Made by a program: the position numbers and the translations under genes. A stretch of 64,000 nt of DNA from Imbricaverruca yamaguchii (taxonomy: Eukaryota > Arthropoda > Thecostraca > Neoverrucidae). The notes below the pieces were generated by a model. It made no database searches and was not told the origin of the DNA. It saw only the letters and a program-made list of their open reading frames with translations. Below, piece after piece: positions 41,886 through 54,600 of this stretch (positions within the stretch are counted from its first letter, which is position 1; each line of letters starts with the position of its first letter). The DNA lies in the NCBI GenBank assembly GCA_034440575.1, contig JAOTOL010001660.1:2097001-2161000 (forward strand). Reading direction: 5' to 3'.

Positions 41886-43599
41886 GGCTGACGAGCCGAC
41901 TGCCACGTGTGTGTGTTGTGACGTCCTCACCGTGGCGTTGCCGCCGCCGGCGGTGACTACCTGTCCGGAGCGCGTGTCCAACAGTGAGCGAGGCCGATCG
42001 GACCGGCTGCCGACCCGGCCGGTCGTGCCAAGGACGCGTCCAGACGCCGCTAGTCGCTACACCCCGATAGTGCCTCGAAGTAGACGTCCACTGTGCTCGG
42101 TAAGGTGGCGCGGTCGAGTGCTATGCGCCGCCGCTGTGACCTGGTGTGACGTGACACCCATGATGATTGATGACGTCACACACAGGCTGGCGAAGACAAG
42201 CGTCGATAGGCTCAGCATATTTATTACTATGTAAGGGTCGACCATCTGAACCAGTGTCGCGTTGTCGTTTGGTCCAGAGTTCAGTATTGCCCAGAAATTT
42301 AAGCCGTACTGGGTAACAGAACTTGGTATAAGATTGAGCACCCTGTGTGTGTCCTAGTATGTCTTCCAGTGGTTTAGAGCTGTAGCACGCATATTGCGCG
42401 TCCTGTGCCAGCCCGTCCCCCGTGACTTGCAAGTCGCAAGAGTCGTGACTGATTTGTTGGCTGGATCTAGTCAGTGAAGCTTGATTTCCGTTCGGAAACC
42501 GCCGGCGTCGTATCCGATCGCACGGTTTTAGGGAGGCCGGAACACGCCTCCGCTTTGTTTCGTTGCGAGCAGGTATCTGCGTTTCGTTCTGTTCTCTGGC
42601 GTTGTGGAAAATGCCTGCGACTTGAGCTGGCCGACCGATGGAAGGAGCGCATTTATTTGTACATTGCCAGGTCGTCCACCGCATGTGCCCTGCCAAAGAT
42701 CACCCACCCGTATGCATGCGTGCCGTGTTGGCACGGTCGGAAGGAGGTGGCGCCTGAACGCCAGCTCGAGCTGGCCGCCGGCCGTCGCGCACCGTTCGTT
42801 TTATATTCCTCCAATACAGATTTTACTTGATGCTTGCACTGCTTGTCGGGTGCTCGCCTTTGAGAGCTGACGCCGGCGAAGCCCGCGCTACACTGGGCGC
42901 AGGCTGCCACTGAGTTCAGCCGCGGCATTGTCGACTAAGAGGTGTGCAAATATCGGCCCGGTGGGGCACCCGGCCCCAGCCGACCGGAGCTGCGTGGCGC
43001 GCCCACAACCGACCGAGGCGAACGTCTGCCGCCGTTAGTGTTGCGGCAAGGACTCAACCCAACTCGAATGGATAGCTTCAGACGGTGGCGACCGCACTGA
43101 GTCGAACGACGAAAGCCGGGAAAATGTTCAGACGTGAACGTCGACGCCACCGCCACCTATATCAAGATGTGGCACTGCTCGCGACATCTTTACCCCGGGA
43201 TTGCTCAACATCCTTGTTAACTAGGCGAATTGTACCGTACGCGGAACACTCATATACCGTTTATTTGGGTAGGGACACATCGACTGCGTTAGTCAAGCAG
43301 CGCTCAGCTCTCATATTGATGGGATCGATTAAAGCAATGGGTACTTTTGGATATGCCCCGTCCCTATGGGCTTGATACAATTTGGTGGAGTTATTGGCTA
43401 CCATGGTATATTATGATATGATGTACGAAGCATATTTCAACCAGCATTTCGACCTTCTTGAGAAATCTTTTAGAAGGCGATGAACTAAATGAGACAAAAA
43501 ATATAATCCAGCTAACAAGTCAGTGGCGTTAGAAAACCTGAACGCGGCTCGCCGCCAGTGACTGGAAGAAGAAGAAGCAACACAGACTAGATGAGAGAA
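41886..43599. other. Probable 3' UTR and intergenic sequence; no gene seen
   Basis: No canonical AATAAA close to the stop; ATTAAA occurs near 43328. 42480-43180 is GC-rich with no recognisable domain in any frame. Confidence 0.4.
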
Positions 43600-44900
43600 A
43601 GTTCCGAATGATATGTCAATATCTAACAGACGCCACGTGTTACTCCAGATACTTTTTGGTCGGCAGCTTTCTCCAATATAGGAGAAGCCTCACTCTATTT
43701 CTCATCATGATTAACGACATACTTGCTGATCATATCCACATCGCTTCAATATCAACTTTTTGTGGACCACGTAGCCATTTGGACAATAACAAAATGTTTC
43801 ATAAAAGCCGAGAAAGTAATTCAAGCAACTCTTGACCACTTAGCGAATTGGTGCAAAACTCAAAACTTTTCTTCACATCAACGGGAAAGCCATAGACCAA
43901 GTGGAAATTGTCAAGCTCTTATGAGCATAATTGAGCCAAAACCATAGCTTCGACACACATATTGAAGAGATGCGCGAAGTTCGTCAACCCACTCCGTGCG
44001 TTAGCAAGCACAGATTGGGAAGGAGACGGGAAAACACTACCGCGACTCCACAAATCAATGATACCTACGAGCCGTCCTAGAATACAGCCGTATCATCTTT
44101 GTTACCATTCCGTAAACAGCGAGCTAAAAAAACAAAAAAAACAGCTGCATTTGAACAGCCAAGGGAGCCCCCAGCTCCACGCCGATACCGTTATATGCCA
44201 GACTCAGATACGCCTCCCCTTCGCTCAGGACGCAACAGCTGTGCCGCTACCACATTAAAATGAAGTCCATTGAAAATCGCCCCGCACAGCGATGCTTTCA
44301 GCCTGACAGATACAACAGGAGGCGGTTACGACCCAAACTCACACAATGTAGTGTTCAAATTGCCACGGTTCTCAGATCACAATGCTAATCACTGCGGCTC
44401 GACCGTCCACTAGGTAATTCTTGACCCACAATGAACCAAACATCGAGCACTTGCTCTCGGAAAATAAATCAGAATCGCATCGGCAGAAAACATAGGCGCA
44501 TTCAACAAATTCGCTGATCTCAACGATCGCAAAACACTCGTATTTACGGATGGGTCAAACTACGAGTCCGAGGTATGCATCGGCATCACTGGACCATGCC
44601 TTGTGCTTTCAGAACGTTTACCGGGTAACTTGTCCATCTACACCGCCGAAGCACCGGCTACTCTGGCCGTCATCTCCATTCTGAAGAGGCGCAACACGTA
44701 ATTTGTTGAAATTCCAAATCAGTTATTCAGTCACTTAACAACACACACGACTGTCCCCGTTCAGTCCTTGATCGAATCCAAAAAGCCGTGACCAGCAACG
44801 TAAACAACCTTGTCTTCCTCCGGATTCCAGGCTACGCCAACATCCCATGAGACAAGTGACGAGACGGGCTGACAAAACGAGACACACGCTAACGCGCACT
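43600..44900 (+). pseudogene. Degenerate non-LTR retrotransposon (end of reverse transcriptase and RNase H)
   Basis: Broken by frameshifts and stops, but RT-like pieces are readable: LFLIMINDI (late RT motif), FVDHVAIW (position of the YADD box, catalytic residues lost), then LDHLANWCKTQNF. At 44535-44700 LVFTDGSNYES..IGITGP..IYTAEAPATLAV gives the first two RNase H blocks (Asp, Glu); at 44720-44860 VIQSLNN and FLRIPGYANIP match later ones, with stops between. RT followed by RNase H indicates an I/Jockey-related lineage; the clade is uncertain. No intact ORF. Confidence 0.75.
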
Positions 44901-45877
44901 GTATGCCCGCGCAAGCACTCGTAGAATAATGTAAATAACCATCCACAAATCAAGGCGGACGTGCATGAGCCGATTCCCTTTCACATTCGAAATAAATCGC
45001 TACCTTGTATTACTTTGTTTATTTGTTTATTGTCCACAATCTCCAACAGCATATTGTGCCCTTTACAGAAGTCAGTAGCTAAAAACGGACGTAGGTGTAC
45101 TGTGTACTGACAGTCAGCACTGTCGGACGTAGGTGATCCGACTTCAGACTTGCTTTACAAATTAGCATAACGTGAAACGATTACCCAAAGGTGCCACTGG
45201 ACGTGATGAGACCTTGCAATTTATAGCGTAAGGTTGCCCAGAGGTACGATAGACGTGGATGAGCCGAATTGCAAAACACCGTACTAACTTCACACACAAC
45301 CCTGCATCAAAGCATGCTGTTACTAACCCACTGATACACACAACTAACACGCGGCAGCCGGCGTGATAGGCGGTGTGGACAATTACCTCCTCGTCCGCAC
45401 GGAGAATATCCATCGATGCCCTTCGACAAGAATAAGCTAATGCCAGTACCCTGGCAAAACCAACTTTCTTATGAACCCCCTCACCCAAACTACGAATCAG
45501 TTTGTGGAGGAGTAAAATGAAAACAAAAATGACTGAACGTCCGGGACATATCCACCGCCAAGCCCATCCCCACTAACAGCCTGGACCCTCATTTGCAACG
45601 CCAGAGGGGTCAGATATCACTCGGTTTCCTACCTGCAAGGTCGGAAGTGGAGTAGAGAATTTCTCCGCGATTCTACTAATACGCGTTCATACTTGGGAAA
45701 CTGGAGTTCGATGGGTTAGTGTGTTTAAAAATGATCGCAGATATGCTCGTTTGGCCTCCAGGCACGTCCGACGGGAAACAGTTCTAGCTAGGAGAAACAT
45801 GCGATTTTCTGTGATACGGTTGTGGTTAAACACTCTGAAGGCTGGCTTGCGAGCACGGATGACCCTCCCGCACTCGT
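44901..45877. other. Intergenic; no gene seen
   Basis: 45100-45250 has repeated GACGTAGGTG and AAGGTKSCC words; nothing else recognised. Confidence 0.5.
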
Positions 45878-46112
45878 CAATGCATATGTTATGCTTAGCT
45901 AGCGTGCGACTTATCCGCTCCACCAAGGAACTTGGGCGCGTCGAGGGGTAGTCGATTTTCTATGGATACACTCAGCAGCACAGTCGATCACCTTAGAGGT
46001 AAGCGACTGTGCTGCTGGGTGTATCCCTAGAAATTCGACTACCCCTCGACGCGCCCCAGTTCCTTGGTGAAGCGGATAAGTCGCACGCTAGCTAAGCATA
46101 ACATATGCATTG
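45878..46112. repeat. Foldback hairpin, 109-bp arms and 17-base loop
   Basis: Arms 45878-45986 and 46004-46112 are inverted copies with only a few mismatches; loop 45987-46003. Outer end CAATGCATATGTTATGC, inner end CAGCAGCACAGTCG. No protein is encoded. Either a foldback/MITE element or an inverted duplication. Confidence 0.93.
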
Positions 46113-47266
46113 TTCACGGCTCCAAACCCATCCTGAGAAGCATACTCTCGCGGCCGGAGGACCAATTCTGATACAAAGCTGCAAGTAAAAAACTCCATTA
46201 CAACTACAAAACTCCCTGGCCAACTGATGTCGACATGGCCCCAGTTGACGGCACGTGGCACGTGTGCACGTGACCCGCACAACCCGAAACCCTCGCCATA
46301 ATATGTAGGCCGAGTCGGCGTATCACGTGTGAAAAGTTTAGAGCAACCCGCCTTGCCGTCTAGGCACAGTATGCACCGAAGCGACACACACGCACAGACA
46401 GACACACGTATAGGCAAACATTTTTCCACAACTTCGGAAAAACGACCGCCATGTATCAAATCTCCGATCGATTTCTCGTGATATAGTCAATCGAAATTCC
46501 ATCTGCGATTTTGAATTAAGCATCTGTATCAATATATTTTCATCTTCGTAATCGGCATGTATCTTTCGAATGTCCGCCTCGCCTTTTGAACGGTCGGACC
46601 CCCTAAAACGGACCGTAAACGGGAGCACACTAGCTTACGCCACATTCTTTAAATTGTTGCGGATTGGATGTGGTGCGCTCAGGAGGGTGTGGACCCAGCT
46701 GGAGTCAATTTTAACGTCATGCCATACACTGTTCCCTGAAGTGAAGCCTCTGTAAACACCACCGGAGGCCCGAGGAGCGGCTATTACACAAAATCAAGCC
46801 GCCACTTATTAGCTTTACGTGCGTGCAATAAATGTGGATGCACCATCACAAATTGTGCACGGAAATAGTCCCTCATGAATGAAAATGCATTCGGTAAATA
46901 AGCCGCCCATCACAGCGAGATAGAGTTCAATTTCGGCGGCAAAACCCTCCTGCCTTCCATGGAGGTATGGTAGTAATGCTGTTCGTAGCGTTTGTTTGCA
47001 TGAATGAATGCATGCTTGGGCATCATGGATGCAAATGGTCACTTTCAAGCAGTAGCCATTTGCGCGGTTCATATCGCAAGTACTAAATAAGTGAACGTTT
47101 AACAATACCAACATAACGAGGAAAGAATTGTCATCACAACCAGTATTTCGAACACAAAACTACCCGCATCAAACCGTTCATGCGTAGCTTAACACAATCT
47201 TGAAACTCAGCATAGAAGGGTTGATTCGTTGCAAAAGCTGCCACGATCTAATACTTCGCTGCCCCA
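46113..47266. other. Intergenic; no gene seen
   Basis: Unremarkable sequence; several CACGTG words at 46255-46275. Confidence 0.5.
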
Positions 47267-47268
47267 CA

Positions 47269-47343
<75 letters not shown>

Positions 47344-47352
47344 TATATATTC
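47267..47352. repeat. (TA)n microsatellite
   Basis: About 40 copies of AT, one A insertion near 47338. Confidence 0.98.
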
Positions 47353-47858
47353 ACGGGTTAAAAGTAACGGGAAGTGAAACGGTTGGCCACATTTTTTGTT
47401 TAACCCAAAGACTGTTGGTATAAATAATCGTAGATGTCGAAACAGAAAGCGGTGAAGATGAGTCCAGGCTCGAGTGACAAATGATGATGAATTGGGGTTT
47501 AGGGGTGCGTCGACTGCCATGGTCATTTTGCGCCCACTCGAGTGACCAGGTATGTGACGACTTCGAATAAGCTGAATTAGCGACTGTCCAGTTGCGTGCA
47601 CTTTCGGCTTGACGAGGACATGGAGCAACCACTGCCGTGTTGAAGCCGCAGTGGGCGGCATCCGCTCAAGAACATCTCGCCATCGACAACACAGCCACCT
47701 ACCAATCTCGACGTCCTCGGTATCACACAGGTCACGCATGTATTACATACCACCAGACACGCGCGTTAACAGCCCACCCATCGACCTGTTGAGCATCGAG
47801 GTACCAACTGTATTGGCCACACAGCGTCCGTCCACCTCGTCAGCACCAGCAGGCGTCG
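47353..47858. other. Downstream flank of AFG2A; no gene seen
   Basis: Expected to contain the AFG2A 3' UTR on the minus strand; no clear polyadenylation signal (TTTATT on plus) noticed. Confidence 0.4.
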
Positions 47859-50246
47859 CTACGGTCTCCTGTGGCGCTCGGCGAACTCCCGGTACACCTC
47901 GTCGTAGTCCCTGACGCGCGGCTGCACCGCCTCCAGCGCGCGCTCGAAGTCGCGCCGCGCCACACAGGCCGCCTCGACGTCGCGCTCGAGCGCCAGCAGC
48001 GCCGCCTCGTGGCAGACGGCCGCAACCTCGGCGCCCGAGTAGCCGTCGGTGCTCTTGGCCAGCCAGCGCGCCGTCACGCCGCCGTCGGTCGGCATGGCGG
48101 CCAGCCGCAGGCGGGCGATCTCGGCGCGCGTGTCGGCGTCCGGCAGCGGCACGTGCACCACGTGGTCGAGCCGGCCGGGCCGCAGCAGCGCCGCGTCGAT
48201 CAGGTCGGGCCGGTTGGTGGCCGCCACCACGGTGACGTCGCGCAGCGCGCTCACGCCGTCCATCTCGGTGAGCAGCTGCGCCAGCACGCGCTCGGCCACG
48301 CTGTGCGCGCCGCCGGCGTCGCCGCGCCGCACGGCCAGCGCGTCCAGCTCGTCGAAGAAGACGACCGCCGGCGCCGACTGGCGCGCGCGCCGGAACACCT
48401 CGCGCACGGCGCGTTCCGACTCGCCCACCCACTTGCTGAACAGCTCGGGCCCCTTGATCGAGATGAAGTTCAGGCCGCTCTCGGTGGCCAGCGCCTTGGC
48501 GATCATCGTCTTCGAGCAGCCGGGCGGACCGTACATGAGCACGCCCTTGGGCGGCGTCACGCCCATGCGCCGGAACGCCTCCGGGTGCAGGATGGGCCAC
48601 TCGACCGCCTGGCGCAGGCGCAGCTTGAGCGCCGCCTGGCCGCCGATGTCGCTCCAGCGCACGTCGGCCACCTCCACCAGCACCTCGCGCATGGCGCTGG
48701 GCTTGACGCGCCGCAGCGCCGCCAGCAGGTGGCTGCTGGACGGCGGCGCGTCGGCGGCTTCGTCAGACGTTCCGTTGGTCGCCGCCAGGAGGCGCGCCTC
48801 GCTCACCACCGCCTGCAGGTCGGCGCCCACGTAGCCGTGCGCGGCGGCCGCCACGGCCGACAGCTGCTCGGCGGGCGCAGCGGGCAGCAGCGTGGCCAGG
48901 ATGTCGGCGCGCGCCGCCGGCCCCGGCACGGCCAGCTCCAGCTCGCGGTCCAGGCGGCCGGCGCGCCGCACGGCCGGGTCCAGCGCCGCCGGCTGCGCCG
49001 TGGCCGCCACTAGCGCCACGCCGGCGGCCGCGTCAACCAGCGACAGCAGGCACGTCAGCAGGCGGCGCTGCCGCTCGGAACCGCCGTCGGCGCGCGCCGC
49101 CACGCACTCGACGTTGTCGACGAACACGACGGCCGGCCGGCGGCGCATGGCGGCGGCGAACGCGGCGCGCAGTCGCTCCTCGGTGCCGCCCTGGTAGCGA
49201 CTCTGCAGCTCGGCGGCGCGGATCAGGTGGAACCTGTCGCCGTAGCGCGCCGCCAGCACGCCGGCCAGCGACGACTTTCCGGTGCCGGACGGGCCGTACA
49301 GGAGGACGCCGCGCGGCAGCGGCAGGCCGCCGCCGGGCGACCCCGGCCGCCAGCCGGCCAGCACCTGATCGATCATGGTGTGCAGGTAGGCGAGCGTGTC
49401 GTCGAGGCCGCCGAGGCGCGCCACCACCGGCGCCGACGGCGGCGCGCCGTCCGGCCCGGCGTCCACCACGATCTCCGTGTTGTCGTCCACCTCCAGCAGG
49501 CCGTCCAGCTGGCAGGCGGACGTCGACGAGAGGGCGTCACCAGCGGCACCGCCGGCCGACACTGCGAGCCGCGACAGCCGACGCGCCAGCTCGTCGCCGC
49601 CGCCGTCGCGACCCGCCTCGTCCGCATCCGTCACCGTCAGCAGCAGCGGCGCGCCCATGAACGCCGTGGCGTACCGGTGGCCGACGGCCAACACGAGGCC
49701 GCGCAGCTCGGCCGCCAGCTGCGCCGCGAACGCCGCGCTCTCGGCGAACGCCAGCGGCGCGGCGGGCCGCAGGCGGACGCGGCCGGCCGGCACCACGGCG
49801 GCCGGCAGCGGCCGCACCTCTGGCGGCGCGTCCAGCGGCTCGAGCCGGGCAGCAGTGCCGGGCGACACCCCAACCGTCGCCGTCTCACCACCCACCACCG
49901 GCCAGAGGCGGCAGACGGCGCGCCGCGCGCCGCACGACACCACCACGCGGTCGGCCACACGCACGCGCAGCGCGCCGGCCGCCGCCGGCGACAGGTAGCA
50001 CACGGCGCGCGCCCAGCCCGCCGGCGCCGCCCGCTCCGGCACCTGCCGACACCAGCCGGTACCGACCAGCCGGCCCGCTCGCACGTAGCCGCCGGTGTCC
50101 GGCGACTGGCAGCAGCTGCCCTCCAGCTGGCCGGCCGGGCGCAGCGCGTCACAGCGGCCGCAGGGCGTCCACTGGGACCCGACGCGACTCTTCTGCGGCG
50201 TGCCGGACGTGCGCGACCGGCTCGGCGTCTTCTTTTTGCTGGACAT
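47859..50246 (-). CDS. AFG2A: AFG2A (SPATA5)-type double-ring AAA+ ATPase, intronless
   Basis: 795-codon single ORF. The family works with AFG2B, AIRIM and CINP in cytoplasmic 60S ribosome maturation. Start at 50246: an in-frame TGA lies 15 codons upstream with no ATG between, and G is at -3. Residues 1-300 are a basic start and CDC48-N-like region; D1 is about 300-500, D2 about 515-795. D1 has Walker A GPSGTGKS (318-325), but Walker B reads VVFVDN (Glu to Asn) and the sensor-1 region ATAQP (Asn to Ala). D2 is intact: GPPGCSKT (573-580, the AFG2-type P-loop), FFDELDAL, AATNRPD, RPGR. SAMREV and GPPGCSKTMIAKALA distinguish AFG2A from AFG2B (whose loop is GPPGCAKT). Human AFG2A is about 893 residues; the shorter N-part explains the difference. 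Extremely GC-rich; no introns, unlike vertebrate genes. Confidence 0.93.
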   Translation of the reverse strand: MSSKKKTPSRSRTSGTPQKSRVGSQWTPCGRCDALRPAGQLEGSCCQSPDTGGYVRAGRLVGTGWCRQVPERAAPAGWARAVCYLSPAAAGALRVRVADRVVVSCGARRAVCRLWPVVGGETATVGVSPGTAARLEPLDAPPEVRPLPAAVVPAGRVRLRPAAPLAFAESAAFAAQLAAELRGLVLAVGHRYATAFMGAPLLLTVTDADEAGRDGGGDELARRLSRLAVSAGGAAGDALSSTSACQLDGLLEVDDNTEIVVDAGPDGAPPSAPVVARLGGLDDTLAYLHTMIDQVLAGWRPGSPGGGLPLPRGVLLYGPSGTGKSSLAGVLAARYGDRFHLIRAAELQSRYQGGTEERLRAAFAAAMRRRPAVVFVDNVECVAARADGGSERQRRLLTCLLSLVDAAAGVALVAATAQPAALDPAVRRAGRLDRELELAVPGPAARADILATLLPAAPAEQLSAVAAAAHGYVGADLQAVVSEARLLAATNGTSDEAADAPPSSSHLLAALRRVKPSAMREVLVEVADVRWSDIGGQAALKLRLRQAVEWPILHPEAFRRMGVTPPKGVLMYGPPGCSKTMIAKALATESGLNFISIKGPELFSKWVGESERAVREVFRRARQSAPAVVFFDELDALAVRRGDAGGAHSVAERVLAQLLTEMDGVSALRDVTVVAATNRPDLIDAALLRPGRLDHVVHVPLPDADTRAEIARLRLAAMPTDGGVTARWLAKSTDGYSGAEVAAVCHEAALLALERDVEAACVARRDFERALEAVQPRVRDYDEVYREFAERHRRP

Positions 50247-51529
50247 GGCGAATCTGCGCAGGAGAGTCGACGGGCATTGTGAGCCTGGTCATTGCTGGCT
50301 CAATTGTTGATACATACCGGCTTGATGCTGACGCCATGCACGAATATAATTGAGTGTACAAAGCGTGGAGACCCAAGGCGCAGAGCGGCGTACTGTGTCT
50401 GTTAAACCAGTATATATAGTTTGCAACTATAGAGAAGCTGGACGAGCCGGGGCAAGTGCTTAACATACCATGCAGACAAATATTCGTGCATGAGTTACAA
50501 AAGACTTTCCAGCGAACTTTATTGAACACTACACAGCAAAAAATCATCCGGGACGTTTGGTAAGCGTCGGCCACGGTACGAGGTGTATGGTAAGCTGCTC
50601 GCGCGCGGGAATGCCACAGGACGCCTCGGCCTTTGAACAAGGGCTAAGAGAACTTCCGGAGGATACTGCGGTGAAAGCTAGTGAATCTCAAAATGAGAAG
50701 CGCATGTCTGGCTCAGAGGGATACAAATATAACTTGAAATGTTGTTACACCGTGAAATGCCGCTTAAAGTTGCCCGCGAGTGGAAATGCCATCGTAAGTA
50801 TCTTTCTCTGAACATGCACCAAGAGTATTTTGTATTTTGCATTGGTATTATTTTGTATTTTATACACACGAAGAGTATTTTGATGCGAAGTGGAAAACAA
50901 GAATAAACAAGCATATCTTACTCTGAGTAAATAGATAGGTACGTTAAACATTGTAACAGTGCTATTGGAAATGTTATCGCAGCTTCCAAAGCGAGGGCGG
51001 TCGAGCCTAGCCGAGTAGAGCCGACTCGGCTCGACACGGCGCCGACGGCAACTCAGAGCGGTAGCGCCGCCTATTCTACACATTTTATATCACTAGTTGA
51101 CGTCGCCGGCGACGTGGCGCTAGTGGCGGCTAGGCTCGACTGCACCGCGGTGGTGGCGCGGTGCAGTCGGCGGCGCTGGACCCGGCCGCCTGCACCGCGG
51201 GCTGGAGCTGACACCAGGGGACAGCAGAGACGAACTAAGCCCGGCCGGATCACTCAGATGAACGCGTGTACGTGAGAGCGTATCTGCCTCAAAGTTGTAA
51301 AAATAGAACTTGAAATGTCACATTATGCCGTGAAATACTGTTAAAAAATATTGTCGCGAGCCTCTTTCTTTCAACACAAACCAAGAATACCCCATGAGGA
51401 GTATTGTGATGCGAGGTGGTAAAAATTATAAATGACTTCAGCACACACTACCCTTAAAAAATAATTGGAATTCCAAACGCTGTAACAGTGTCCTGTAAAC
51501 ACTATTGCAACCTCCAAAGTGCAACCCTT
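50247..51529. other. Upstream flank of AFG2A; no gene seen
   Basis: Likely holds the AFG2A 5' UTR and promoter on the minus strand. 51000-51240 is GC-rich with inverted words (GACTGCACCGCGG / GCGCGGTGCAGTC near 51137-51167) and a GACGTCGCCGGCGACGT palindrome at about 51100. 50815-50940 and 51290-51450 share GAACATGCACCAAGAGTATT-like and TGATGCGARGTGG words, a diverged duplication. Confidence 0.45.
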
Positions 51530-51617
51530 CACCCGAGACCAATCGGCGTGAGAGATTGGCGACGTTACATGACTCAACGGTCGACGTGTCGTAAAGCCAA
51601 TAACCATAACCATTGCC
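51530..51617 (+). mobile_element. 5'-truncated SINE (family A body and tail)
   Basis: Body CGAGACCAATCGGCGTGAGA, GATTGGCGACGTTACATGAC, TCAACGGTCGACGTGTCGTA, tail CCAATAACCATAACC; the tRNA-like head is missing. Confidence 0.8.
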
Positions 51618-54600
51618 TTCGTGCATTATACGGCTGTGCCCCACATTGTGCCGCACACTTTGAGTCAATACCTGCTGGGTCACATGAGGTCGAAATCGAC
51701 CGCCACCACACTTCGCCGACGAGACCTTTTCGACCTGGAACGCTCGGCGGATAGGCGGCCGGCCGGTGGTCGGTCGACTTTGGACCCCTGCAGTTCCTAT
51801 ATTTAACAAGTGATTTTGATTTTTTGTTGCATAGGATGCACTTACTAATTGTGTAAGGAAGTCGGAATATTTCATTACCATACCCCGCCCGTTTATGAGA
51901 TATCGTCAAAAACAGAATGAGTGGGCGGATCCCCCTCCCCGGTACTCGTGTTATCTGCTCTACACCTCGAATTCCCAACCTGAATTGATGCAGCCTATGT
52001 GGTACCTTAAATAGAATAGCATCGTTCGCATTAACATTGCCCAACCATTTACGATCATAAACATTTCCATCATATCCCCGCTTAATATACTATGCTTGAG
52101 TGAGTACATATCTAATGCCATAAATATTTCTCCACAGAGTTCCCTGGTCCACTGGTAAGTCTAATAATGTATCTAACTTCATCAAGTCAGTTGGGGGTCA
52201 AAATAACATTTTTAATGGTCAAAACTGCCCAAGAACTACTTGTATGTAGGGAACGCCCATACGCTTATGCATCTGGTGGATGCCTACATCCTAGGCCTGG
52301 TAGGTAATCTTCAGTCTGATTAGAGGGTGGGAGAAAATGGACGAGTGAGGGGGCCAGTGCTCTCTTGGGATATACAAAGTGAGGAATAGCAGTCTTATGT
52401 TGCACTCCTTGCATACCCATCTATAAGTGCCCCATGCCTAAACATAAACTTCAAAGTGGGGCTACACATGGGCTAAGTTCAGTTATTACCAGTACAATTT
52501 ATAGTTTTCCAATTACTTCCTTCCTCTTATGCTGCACACTCATACTTATAATTAAAAGCATTCTGCTGCCCAGCTACCAGCTCAATTGTGTGGATTTCTG
52601 CCTTAAGTTTAATTGAGACTACCACACTGAATCTTTTCCCTCTCCAATGGCATTCAATCCACTGCCTCCCATTGCATATCCAAATGTCCACCCTCATGCC
52701 CTTGATGCATAGCATTACACTTAGCATAGTTGAGTCATCTGCCATTGGCCATCCCACATTTTGTATGATCCAAATATATATGAATGATAAATTGCTAGAT
52801 TTATCACCATTGTCAGCCCCACCTTTGAAGTTTGGAAGCTGAATTTAGAAAACAACTTCATGATTTAAAAAATCAAAATAACATTTTATTTCTCAAAAGC
52901 AGGCTTTGAGATCAGGTTGATGGGTGCTTCAATTGTGAGTATTTTGAAGGAAAAATTGCACAGCATTCTCCTAAATATATTTCACAGAAAAACTTAGCTG
53001 CTCAATACACTAGCTTGGCTTAGGATATATTACCTTTTAAACACTATTTGTGTTATATTAATATCATATTACTGAACTGCATATACAAATGACCCATTTT
53101 TGGTGTTAATTGGCTTCCCAACTAAAAAGTAAGCACTTCTGCATGAAATGAGTGGTCACATCATTTTAATCACATACATAAATGCTGCCTGAAAAAAATC
53201 CATACTTCATAAAACAGCTTAAAACATTCTCATCTTAAAGCACTGCATCTTAAAGCACAAATTTAAAATTTAGTTTGTACCACTCTAGGACTCAAGTCCT
53301 TCAATGCTCCTTTTAAAGATGAGTAATATGTATTTTAACAAAGACATACAACTTGGTTGTAAAATGCCAGTAAGGTATCAGTAATAAATTCACATTAATT
53401 ATGCAATATTATGTTCAAATCAAGAGCTCACATTTGAGTAGAATACTTCCCTGTACCTTATCTGGCCCTGCAGATTTTGTTACCATAGTATTTAAGGTAT
53501 TAACAAGGCAAGTTTTTGTACACATTTTATCTCTATGGATCAAACAAAGTGGTTGTTTGGTGTGGTTTCATATTTGACAATTTCGATTTTAACATTATGC
53601 AATTTTCTATAATGCTCTTCAAACACAAGTTAGGAGACATTCATTTGAAATTGATGAGAAAACAATTGTTTCAAGATTGTATTTTGTATGGTCTTCTTTT
53701 GTGGGAAGGAAACTACTAACATACTTTGTTAGGTTAGGCTGCTACATCATTTATTTTCATTAGCATTATATTTTATGACACATTACCCAAACCCCAAGAC
53801 CCATTTTGGTGTTATCATGCCTGCCAACTGAAAAGTATGCATTTGCAGAGGAAATCAACAGTCACATAATGTTAACCACATTTAGCACACAAAATTCAGC
53901 TTGAAGCACAAGTGTACCCAGTGTTGTGCCATTTCTGGTCATGTTCTATGCCTTGCTCCAGGAATATTAAGTTATTGTATTGTTAATGACTCTTGATAAA
54001 AACAACACAGATATTGCTTATTTCATGGGCACTGTCTTACCAAATACATAAAGTTGTGAGGGATGTGTATTGCAACACAAACCATATAGGAAGCTTTTAG
54101 AGTACCCACAATCCAGCATCAGTAGATTCTAAATGATTCGACAATATATTTCAGATGACTCAATGTCTACAAGTTCTGGCCAATCTCAAGCTATCATCTG
54201 TAGGTCTTATTCAATCCAATATTCATGGATTTTAGAGGAAAATCATTTTTGGGGAAAAAATGGACTAGGTTCTTGGTTTGAGGTTCTTATGCACATTTAC
54301 CGGGGGAGGAAAAAAGAGAGAATAACGAGACAATGACAGTATTTCATGTCCACTGTGGTGATGAGGGCATAAACACTACAAGGACAGGCCACTTCACCCT
54401 GTGTAGCACGTGGAAAATGAACACAGAACCTGCGTTTACCGGTGCCTGGAACGTTTCAGTTTTCCTTACACTAAGCTAACCATCTCTAGACCCGCAACCC
54501 TCCATATATTGACATCCTTCCTGTTGCAATGTTCGAACGTACACCAATTACTATTGGTTTCCATGAATATATTTATTCAGAATCAGATTTATTTAGCTTC

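Noticed and set aside
47859..50246. AFG2B (SPATA5L1) identity
   Set aside because: The D2 P-loop and following residues (GPPGCSKTMIAKALA) and the SAMRE linker fit AFG2A; AFG2B has GPPGCAKT.
47743..50282. Long plus-strand and alternate-frame minus-strand frames over AFG2A (up to 380 codons)
   Set aside because: High GC suppresses stops; only the 47859-50246 minus frame has AAA+ motifs.
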